Below, one piece after another: positions 43,201 through 55,200 of a DNA stretch of 64,000 bases. Made by a program: the position numbers and the translations under genes. Within the stretch, counting starts at the first letter, position 1. Each line of letters starts with the position of its first letter. This DNA is from Paragonimus westermani (lineage: Eukaryota > Platyhelminthes > Trematoda > Plagiorchiida > Troglotrematidae), in contig QNGE01001021.1 of assembly GCA_008508345.1 (NCBI GenBank), positions 83,389 through 147,388 of the forward strand, given 5' to 3'. The notes beneath the pieces are model-generated. The model saw only the letters and a program-made list of their open reading frames with translations. It did not search any database and was not told the DNA's origin.

Positions 43201-46200
43201 AAGTTTAACATCCGAGAAGGGGTGGCTTGTGGACGCGCCCGTTTTAGAGCATGAACGTTGAGAGTCTCAGTGTTAAATCAAATTTCAAGCCCGAGCGAGA
43301 CAATGGAAACCGAGGGCTAGGTGGTAAGAGATGGAACCTACTGGGACGATAGCATTGTCTAAATGCACAAACTGCTTCACCGCGCCAAAGTCCAGCCTCG
43401 TTGAGACAGGGACATGCCACAATGCTTTGACAGGAACCGGAGATATCCAGCGCATTGAAATATCGTGGTCCAAACTACGATGGTTTTTGTGGACTACTTA
43501 GTGTTAATGGCATAGTATCCATTAGTACAGCATAGTCTGTGTGGCATGAATCGCAACACCGATTTTCAAGACATAGGTTGCAATCCACCGTACGACGTAC
43601 TAACACGCCCTTGCACAAAATAGGTGAAAAAATGTCTTCACAGCCGAACAAATTGATTTAGTTACCGAACGAACACTTAGCGCTACACAATAACTAATCA
43701 TTCGTTCGTGTACAAACTGTCTTCGGTTCACAAAATGGCAGATATTGCCTCCAGAATGGCTAAACGATCAAGTGCACTAACTAAATGCTACACAAATAGA
43801 TGCACGCCACGGATGACTGTGTACTAGATTCATACACAATCGCAGACTCAGTCAAACGAATGCGAAAGAAGAGAACTGAAATGTCAACGGATAACGCAGG
43901 TGATATTGAAGTAGATCAGATAATCGGCCATAATAAAAAAAAACACATGGGTCAAAATAGACAGTACAACGAACAGCGATTTACAAAAATAAAAACGTAC
44001 CAGCCAGTTTGATTTTCTTCACAGTTTTGTTGGAGTTATTGTCCACTAGGACATTGACAGCGATGGATTCACCGTGATAGTATTTCTGAATTGGAAAACA
44101 GGCAAATGAATACCGAACATGAAGGCAAACAGATGTGGACCAGAGACATTCAACTGATCCTGAAGGTGAGATGGAGCAAGTAGCGGTGGGATTATGTGCA
44201 ATGCACATGACTGGAAAACCATCGCTGTGACTCCGAGGAGACTCCAATGTATGCGGGCTAAACTATGAGCTGATAGGTTCCGGAGTTTAATTGATTCATC
44301 GACTGTCATATACTCCACTGTTTATTCGACAAGCACTACAATAGAGATATGCCTACTCAGAATAACACAGAAATGTTTGCCTTGCACATAACAGACCTAG
44401 TGCCTACCGATGTAAGATAAATGGTCAGAAAACCAAGTCTCGATTAAGTCGGGTTGCTGCCATCAAGATGTGGACAACATTACTGTAGTTACCTACAAGT
44501 GATCAATAAAATCTCGTGATAGTAAACATCGATTTGAAGACTGATCAATCTTCCGTTCCATGGGGAGGAAATCAAATGCAAAGATAACTTATGATACGAG
44601 TGAGTGGATGCCGTCCGAAAAGTCTATTGCGTGTTGAACAGAACGAAGGGAGTTCTGAATGACACGGACGACAAAATCGCCGAATCTCTATAGGCCTCAA
44701 AAAAATTACGGTTACTTCTTTTAGACAGCAAACACTGTCTATTTCCATGCGTAGCCGGTATCACGTGGACGATGACGACACCGTTAGGGTTCATCCACCG
44801 TAAGGGCTCATCTACCCAATCAGTTGAGATTGAAGGTGTTTAAGAAAATCGCTACGGCTCGTTGCACGATAAATGCGTGAAGGTGATCACCAAATTTGAA
44901 TAGGAGTCACTCTCCTTAACAATGTGCTCATCCTCAGCAACCTTCACATCTGTTGTGACAGTGTTATACGTCAGAGGAAAAGCGATAAAACAACCTGTGA
45001 GACCAGAAAATGCCGAGAACAAGAACGAATAATCAACAAACACATTCTTTCCAAGAGCCAGACTGACCTCTTTGTCTAAAGAGACTTCCAGACGTAACGA
45101 TCCTGGGCTCATGAGGAAATCTTTAACAACTACTGCAGAGGGTTGGGGAGCCGGTTCTTCTGGTGCGTAGGTCAGTTTTCGGATTGCAAGGCGAACAGAA
45201 TTCCTAATCGAGCAAAGAGAGAGAAACGGTTCAATCAGGTAAATTCGTAAAAAGGGATTATTGGTTTCTACGTGAGTTTAGTTAAATCATACACCGAGAT
45301 CACAAATATTGAGCAAAACGCAATTCACATTAGGCGAAGCGAAAAATTAGTGCCGGGGAGGTGAAGCGATTAGACCTGCATCAACTGTGCAACCATTGCA
45401 GATAAAAAAAACGATCTGCGAGGTGGCAAATGACCGGGCCGATAAGAGAAAAAGAACGGAAGTACGTAAACTAGTTGAACGTGCATGACGCCCCCCTAAG
45501 GAATACATTTCATCGACAGGGATAGTGCTAGAATGATGTTTTAGATGTCTAGGAAATGAACGTAACACGGGGAAATTTTCACACAGGTCGTGTGGGAAAT
45601 TGTGTAATGCCAATCAAAACAATTCCTTCAGAAGCAAACCGACAAACAGCTTCATAACCGCCCTACACCATGTTCACAATAATATTACACGGGATATCTT
45701 GCAAGGTACTTTATGAGGCGGTCTAAAATATAAATATAATTAATTTCTGGTTTCCACTCACTCAGAATACACTGGGCCGTCCTGAAGGTGGTAGAAATAA
45801 CGAGTCAATTATTGACTAAAACCACCGTCACAAGGACGTTCAAGTGAGCAACAGCTGACTACGGTTACAGGCCTTTCACCAAAAGATGAATGCAAAGACT
45901 AAGTTGTCAGTAAACCGGTGGAACACTGAAGCGCCTAATTGAACAGATCGATATGGCTGTTCGATTCCGGACTAGTTTACCTTCATATCGACAGAGTGGG
46001 TTAAAGGTTCAAATGACTGTATGTACTACACATTCCGAGAACCAATGTAGTCCTTCTCACTGACATTCAATCATATGATGTATAGTCATATGTAAATCTG
46101 TAGAGAGCCCATTTAAGACGGGCGTACACCAGACTTCCAGTTAACTTGGCGTTCGAAGGAATCGCCAAACATAGTTGAATAAGACAAGATGCCGAACTAA

Positions 46201-49200
46201 TAAAAAGTGGTGTGTATGCAGCAATTCGCCATTTAATTATTCAGGACCCTGAGAATGTGGCAAATTAATTCGACATCATCGTACACAAACGCATACAGAT
46301 GAAACTTAATACAGGTACAGACAATATCAGATAACGCAGCACTGAACAAATACAGAGAAGTAGGTGTGCACACAATACATCACAAAGTCCGCAATTAGAC
46401 ACCAATGATTACAGCTCTGCGTCATATCTACCACTGTCTCTTCTAATCATAAACGTTCCGGATCTGATCGACGAAGGAAAACCTCAATGTCAATTCTTTC
46501 AAGCCTCAGTGCCGGGTGATTGTCTGTTGATCAGCGCTGCCTTTTCCAGTCGGCTCTAGAATCCGCACATAAAGTTCAAAAGGTCAAGCGGTGAGGTAAA
46601 GTTCAAAATACACGTGCCAGCCAAGGAAATCGATTATGTGAGATCACATTAAGTATGCAGAAGTGCAGATTATTATTCTACAAGACGCGTTGTCTAATAA
46701 TTTTGTTGCTAGCACTGTGATCTCAACACACATGAGCAATCGTGCGCAATTCGCGGCTGTCAAAGAAGGACGTTGAGCAAACACTTTCTGCTCGAGTAGA
46801 CCACAACCATACGGCAAGATGGAGTGCAAGGATGTATAGTTTAGCAGCCTTTCTGCGAAGGAGTTAATGTTTTTCTATCACCATAGGTGGTAAAAACTGG
46901 CAAACGCCATCCAGTCCTTTGAAATGCGTTCGCTGATAATCTCACTGACGTTTTATGCAACTATTGAGACACAAAATTCTTATTCGCAGGTAAAAGTAGC
47001 TGGCAGTCTTGGATTACTTTCATCTGGACGCCACCCATACTTGATTGTATCCTTTGCACTCAGATTAGTGTGTGGGTCACCTCGATTTGGAAGGAAGCAG
47101 TGGACTTGGTGTTCACTCTTTTTAAGGCTCATCAGTAGTGCACACCCTCGTTCGGACCAGAATTTGCACTCTGGCCTTGATGTTTGTGAGTGGCATGTTA
47201 ACTACAACGCCAGTAATCTCACAATAGGCAAGACTGAAATATTCAAACCCAAACGATCAGTCAAAAACTTGCCCGGTCATTTCGAAAGGAGAATAAACGG
47301 AAAAGTTCTGCTCAACTCGATCAATAATCTCGTGATCAGGACATCTCAGTTACATTAAAGCTACCCTCATCACTGAATCAGTTGAGTATGGTTTAAATTG
47401 TTGATTAAAAGTTGGTAATTTGAATTAGCAAAATGCAAAATTTATGGCCAATTGTGAGAAGTGCTCAAGTCGAAACAGGTTAAGTCACCGAACATCGTGG
47501 ATTAGTACTTTACGTGTATGATGAGCAAAAGCATCTTAGCTGACTTTGAGTGATCAGAGGATAAAACTGTCACACCACGAAGTTTGATGACACGAGGACA
47601 CTCGTCCTTCAATTCCGTCTAGGGCAATGTTAAACAGGAAGAGTGATACTGAGTAACCTTGATGAGCACAGTTGAAAATCGAAAATGAGTCCCCTAAGCA
47701 CCAACTCATTCCGACAGCCGTCTGTATAAAGCTTGAATGGGCTAAACCTACTCAACGGGTGTACGCTTCTTCAGAAAATAAAATCCGATAACAGCCCTAC
47801 CAACACTGTGGAACAAACGTCTGGCGAATGCTCCATAAGAACATTCACATTTGTCTCTGGCACGGCAGTCGAAATTCGAGTACATTCGAAAGGGTCACAA
47901 ATCACAGAACGATGCCATATGAGAATTATACGGAAATATTGAACGATCACACACAGGTGATTTAACAATCAGAGGACAAATCACCGTCTGATCAGGTGCA
48001 CCATAAGTTGAGAGAAACAGGACAATGAAGGAAGGACTACGATTTGCTGCTAATCACCTAGCGTTAGTAACGAACGAGCGAGTTATAGGTGTATAGGTGG
48101 TGGGGGGGGGGTGACGTGAGCACACAGGAATTAAATAAAACAGAGGAAGAATACTAATGAGTGGCACTTGTTTGGAATCGATGACGGTTCCGGACGACGA
48201 GTGAGGGGTCCGCATGCATAGATTCGGCTGTGAACAGTACCAGCGAAATTATACGAGAGAAGGAGGGGAAAATAGTTGACAAATAAAAATGAAATGAAAC
48301 AACTTCAAGCTGAGTAGGTTAATAACAACATCAATCTTTCACTGGCACTCAGACCGAACTGAGAGTATTAAATGACACTGACACAAAATTCACACAACAT
48401 GTCATAGTTAGTCAAATACGGGAACTAAGGTGGTAAACAAGTGTTAAATGCGTTGGAAGACAGTAATCGATGTGGAGCAGATAGTTCTGAGCAAAGCAGA
48501 GCTGTAAGTCTAATGTGTATCATGCAACTCCCAACACACACATTAGAAATACCTTATCCACTGTGAGCAGCACACATGACTAGTTGGATTCAAACTGTTG
48601 TTAGCCTTGAAATTCCTAAACAGAATAAGAAAATGAAATAGGGGTTCCCTGTGTGGACGATGTGAAACCTTATGGATGAGGTTTCGACGATCAGTTAGTC
48701 AGATTGGTCGCACTGTCCACGATCTGCCTAGCGAAAGCCCATAACGCTTAGTAATCTTCTAGTATTGCCCCACTGTGAGAACAGAAAGTCTGAAGTGCGA
48801 CTATTCGATATAGTCGATAAAAATTACGTGCATAATTTGATTTCATCTTATGTCCAAACCTTTTGACTACTCATGATTAGTCCATGCTGCTGCTCCATAT
48901 CTTACTTGACCAAGGATCTAACTCATTAGACAGCCGGCACGTGTGCAACAGATGTGAACAATACATCTGGATTGATTTAGCTAATAGCGAGTGACGATTA
49001 ATTGTAAAGTGTCATTTTTTCCTACCGGTTCACCACTATTCGCCAGTGATCGTTCAACAACTGGTATTCTCTGCATGCGGAATACGTAGTGTACTCCGTA
49101 AAGGACTCAAATAAGCGCGAATGTTCCAACCTCATTGCTTTATCGGTGTTCGGTGTACAGAACCAAGACGGAACACGTTTGTTAGCGGTCTACCAACAGA

Positions 49201-52200
49201 TAAACTGCACACATCCAATATTTGTACTCTACGCCAAGATCGTGTGTTTAAGGTTAGCTGGGTCACTCCCGTTGTTCCACGAATGACAGTTACCGTGTAG
49301 AGTGTGATAATCGAGCAGCCAACTTTGTTAAACGGATGCGTACAAAAAGTCGTCAGGATGACATCATAGGAAGGTGAACGTTCGTTAAACACGAGTGCCA
49401 GGATCCGAAGTGAATGAAGAAGGTACACGCAACAGACAAAATTGACAGGTATGGTCAAACCATGATTAGTCCATCAGGAATGGCTCTCAAGACATCCAAA
49501 ACTCACAGAACTGGCTTGGGAAAGATGAGCAGCAAAAATGACATACCGTTTTTGAAGTTTGTCGTCACTAGCATCGGCAACATAAGTACGAAGTTCATAG
49601 TCCACTCCGCATGGCTGTAGACAAACAATGTGGGGGGGGAGCAAGAGACAAAACAAGGTGAAAAACCATGATTGGGTAGGCGGTTATCGGTCAATTCTAA
49701 ACTGATATGAGGTCCTAATGCCCATGTTGACATTAATAAAAACACAAAAATGCAAATTAAGCAAACAGAGTGAAGTGCAATGACATAATGTACACACTAT
49801 CGTAACACAACGTCATGGAATTAAGTCGAGGCGCAGCAGAAAAGACTGGCTGAAAATCACAACTCATTAAAAACGGAGTAGAATGGAATAAGTGTGTAGT
49901 GCAGCATGACCATCGCAGAATGCGATCCACTAGAGAATCACTCCGAAGCCGCGATAATTAGTGTGTATAAAAAGCTGAATCCCGAATAACCAGACAAAGC
50001 AAGAATCGTCGCCTTATAACAACAGCCGTGAACAAAATGACGTCAGACAAAGAAAAGGAGGAAACTGAAATCTCTAGCAATGCATTTCTTGAGGCGAATG
50101 AGACAGTTAATTCAGTGAAGTACACTGTGGCGCGGCAGATTTAGCACCGTCGGAATTGTGGTGGAAATCTACTCGATTCACCGCTTATCCAAACCTCGAC
50201 ACAACAGAAGATCTGACAAACGGCCAATCCAAATATCGCGTTAAAAATACAACATCAGGATTGGACGAACGGTCTCAGTGTTGTGTCTTTCGTTATTCGC
50301 CAATTCATCTCTTCCGTATTCCACCAGTTAACATACAGTTTAAGATGTTGCATGTGCTAATGAGATCAGCCAATGAAAGGCTGTGATTTCTTCAATACTG
50401 TTGTACATCCACAACTGCTACCAGTACCAGGTCTTCTTATTACTTGCGTGGGAGGTTTCAATTCAGACACGATTTCTAGGGCTATTCGAAGTCCCTAATT
50501 CTGAGTATCACAAGAATACATAAAGGCGTCTGAAGACTAAGTGAGTAAATAGCTCAATTAGTGAGCTTCTAACAAGCCATACGCATTAAGTGATGTCTTA
50601 GAAACCTTTCAGAGTGGCCATCATCCGAGAAAATGCACGTAATGAGTCCCAACACAAGTGTAAAACTTTCCTCCGTACAGCTTCTCTCTTGCACAGCAAA
50701 GTTTGAATAGCTCTTTACCGTTTTAGAACACATCTTACCCGGCTCGTGGATAACTCCATCATTTCACGACTGTCGTTGAATGTTTCAACGAAACGTGCTA
50801 CATCAGTTTTCTGCTTGCAAACAAAGGATAACACCGACCTGTCCAGTATGGAAATTCAATTGGTCAGTGCTTTGGTTCAGTGTACTAGATTGAAGCATGG
50901 TCACGAAACAATCTGTCAGTCCATAGACACACATTAAAGTCACATCAACTAGCAGAGCTGAAGGAACACAGGCAAAAAGTAAAGTATGGTTTCGGCTCTT
51001 ACATTGCGTGGAAGTTGATGCCATACAAAGTTGGATATGTGCCGGGTGCTGAGAATGCCCTATTCAGCACAATATTAACTGTAACCGGCACATGAATCAG
51101 TGACCGTGTAATTGGTAAACGGGTGCCGTTATCACTGGGCTACCAAGCCCAGCTAATAAGCCTGGCAGGTGTTTTTGATTAACAATATGAACAGTGAAGA
51201 TTCAAGTAACGGATGGTCTATTAGTGTAGAAAAAATATCCCGAACGGCTTAAAAACGACACTCTGAGGCAAACATCGGTGGGCCGGCAACAGAGTTTCGA
51301 ATAACCTGTTGGCAAACGTAGTTGGGGATTCGGAAGCATGTTAAAACACTGATAACCCGGCAAACTTTGTGTGTAGGTTTGTAGAATCTGATAGTGTCAC
51401 GTTCGTGTGTACAAACTAACAGCCCACAACATCTATCACTTCGACCAAGAACAAACATCTATTGGAGGCATATATACTTACCTTACCATTTTCGTTTGGT
51501 CCGGGTTGAAGCATAACGGATGCCGGCGCATCCGGTGGAAGCTGCACAAATTGCCAAGATAAAACAAAACGGGTACCATAGCTTGAGCCAATAAAGTATA
51601 GATTTGAAGCAAACAACCGTGAATATAATTGGTTTAGCAATCAACTGGTTTCGACCATCACCAGTGAAGTGAGAACAACTATCTCGATCTTGTTCGATCT
51701 CAAAAAGAGCGCATAAGTTGGGGGGTTCAAGTTATGACCTGTGGACAAGTGTCAGAATCATCAGATGGTCGAGATATATATCCACTGAACGACAGGGAAG
51801 AAACAAATGGGGTTTCACGATGGTGCATGAGATAGTATTGATAGATGATGTGTTTCTAACGGGTTGTAATCGATTGAGAAGACATACATGCATAACCACA
51901 TACATACAAAGAGATACTCCCTTTCAGATACGAACTTGAACAACGCAAAGAGAAGACCGACAACACGACTGTAATACCATTTCGGAAGACGTTTATCGGA
52001 TCGACCACATGGCTAGTCCCCTGCACGAAGCCGACTTGTGCTATCTGGTTGGGTCACACCACACATTAAGTCCTCGATGTATATGGCGACGTGACCTTTC
52101 ATTACAAGCCGCGAGGGTCGATCAGTTCTGCCAGTGAAAACGTCACCACAGCTGCAAGTGAGCTGGTAAATACACTGTGAAGCAGACAGTTCTGGTGTCT

Positions 52201-55200
52201 CCATCTTGATCTGCGGGAACGTGGATGACCTGATTCGACTGAGTAAACACAGCATGGCTGCATTGTACGTCCGCTGGATGAATTGCGTCAGTCATCACGT
52301 TTGGAACAATATACTATTGTCTCCCTCACGTACTAGTTGCATGTACACAGATCTCTTGGAAAAAGATGTCTCTTTTGGGGTCGCTACTTGTAGAATGCCG
52401 TGAAAGTCATTAGAACTCAGTGGGTAACCACTGAAGATTAAGGTATTAAAAGCAGATTTCAGCTGTATATCAAGTGTATCACGCGTACATATGGTACGAG
52501 TTCCGCAGAACAAATATCGAATCAATGAGCGGTTGTGTTAGACAGGGGAGAAGTTCATAAAATTCAGATATTGTCCACCCTAGATGGACTTACAATGCAG
52601 TGACCTCAGCACTGTACCATCTTTTCGTCGCTTAATGTTGATGTCCAAAAAGGTGTGTGTACCTTCTTTCTCAAACTCAGATACCACCGAAAGGTTTGAG
52701 TGTGAAGGGTTGCGTAAGTCCAAAGGTTTATTGAGCGCTTCTTTTTCTGGAGCATATACTATTATGCCATTAACATATCGTCAATAAATGAGAGTACTGT
52801 GTAGTGTATTGATATAAATATTTCGGCTAAAATCGATCCCGTAGGACTACTCATTGTGACCCCGTCTATTTGTTTACATCCCATGTTTTGAAAATAAAAC
52901 TTTCAATGTACCATAAAGTTGAAGTTTCCAGAATGCTCATTAAGACGTGAAGCTTCAGATCGTGTGCTAGTGTAAAGTCAGACAAAATTAACCCTGTCTC
53001 CTAATGGCACATTTGTAGACAGCGAATTTAAGTCAATAGAGCACGCTTTCTCTTTAGATCAGCATTATCTAAACGTGTCTTTCCGACCAAACTATGAGGC
53101 GAATTTGCGTACCGGCTGCAGAACACTTACTAGCCACTTAGCCAGTTTTTGACAAGGTGAACCTACCATAGCAAATATTGGTCGTAGTGATGTTTGTGGT
53201 TGGTGAATCTTTGGTAAGCCGTATAACAGGGGATCGTACAACCAACAGGCTTCATATCCTTTTATTGTCTTTCGTTTCTGTACTTATGCAAAGGCAAAAT
53301 CTGCAACTCACTGCAAATATGTTTCGCCATTAACACAATACCGCCAGGTTAATTGTTTTGTAGAAACTTTGTGTTATCCGAAAAAATGGCATTGAGTTTT
53401 GCCACATATTGTTGCTTGTGTAGCACAACAGTTCCAGGCCTCTTGTCCAGTTTGTAAGCTCCCTGAGAGGTTCATAGTGCTTATTGTGTTGAAAGGAACA
53501 TTTAGAAACTGATGAGCGATGAACCGATAAACATTTTCGGTGTGTTGATGCGTCATCAGAACTCCGTCATCCTTAGGTCACTCGAGGTGCTACTTGTCAC
53601 GCGCAAAAAGCCAGTCCTTTGTTTGCAAAGGTTGTTGGCCTTGAACCTTCATCTGCCCCGGTTTCGACCAATGACAGACTAGTGTATGTATGAAATTGAT
53701 TTGCGTACTTAGTTCGTCCAAATAAACTGTTTCATAGCTATCAGCGGTAACAACTGACAAGAACATATGAAACAGGTCTTCTGACTTCGTGGTTGGCACG
53801 CATGTCGGCTACATGCATATGAATCAGCGGTATGTAGCATAACCGTCAAAAACGAAAGTGATCACCAAAAAATTGAAATACACAAGTCCAACAAATGTCT
53901 CACAAATCGCCGAAGGCCAAAATAAAGACGGATTTAATAAACGTGATGTGTACTGAGTATTCTGTTCGAAAACTTACCATAAGCAATAGGCTGTGCAGAA
54001 GAAAGGATTGAGACTGCTACGTCAAGCAGAGCAGACAAGTGAAAATATGGTCCTGCTGACCTCTCAGTTGTTCCATCCAATTCATCTGTTGGGCTACTCC
54101 CAACCGTTTTTTCACTAATTCTTCTACGAATCACACAGCACGTATGGATGATGGTAGTAACAGTGTCACGAAGTGTCCCATATCTTCATCATCATCATCA
54201 CCACCACAGGCAGCGATGAATCAGTGTGAACCGCTGATGCTTAACAGCCGCACATCTCCCAAGGCCTAATCGTTAGTGCTTACTGTCTACTGTTTAACCC
54301 TAGAAGGCTAGTCAACAAAGACACTGTACTCTGAAAACGATAGGTCAAAATCTGAAATACATAAAGTATGGTGATCTGATAGTCAGAGTTGCAAAGGGGA
54401 CAAAAACCAGGTAAGGTGAGCGCTAAAATCGGATTAAAAACCGGTAGAACCACATCAAAGAACAGGAGGAAAAAAGTGCCAACGGAATATCAGTTAATGT
54501 CTTCGTTGACATACTTGGAATCCAACGGGGACAGATAAACTATCGTACGGGTTAGAATAACCTTCATTGAGGCGAAAAAGAAAAGGCTTTGAGTATGGCT
54601 ACGGAAAGCAAACCAAAATCAATCAAGTTAATATGTAACGAGGTACGATACAATTTCCATTTCGGCCAAAACACACTGACGCTATCACCCCAATCATAAC
54701 CACAGTTGTTTGTTAAAATCCATGAACACCTACGGCATTCAAGTGTTGAGCGGTGCCAACGTCAACCGTAGACAACTCCGTGGATCGTGTAGTCCCCGCT
54801 AAGCCGAAAGAATATCTCTTCAGTTAAGAATGTTGACAGTAACAAATTCAAACAAGACCCAGTAAACCACAAGTTAACAGTCAGTCCGGTATGCAACTTC
54901 AGAAGCATAAGACAAAGTAGTGATTAACACAGCAAAACACAGACTAATGTACGCTCATAAAAAGTTTTCATGAAACAGAGAAGCGATGGTAGAAACGTCT
55001 GACCAATTGCTCAACGTAATATCTAGCTGGGTCCGTAACGCACAAACAGAATGCTCATCAGACCTAAGAATAAATATGGACAAGAGCTGAGAGGTTTTGA
55101 TTGAGGTAGTAAGTGTTTGAATCGTACGGATGAGCTACACATTGCCTGCTTGAGAACGATAAAAAAATTCCGCTCAGCCAATTCCCTACAGACAGCCGTT

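Noticed and set aside
46924..47358. 144-codon plus-strand open frame in intron 3
   Set aside because: No family motif. It is antisense to the arrestin gene with no supporting context.
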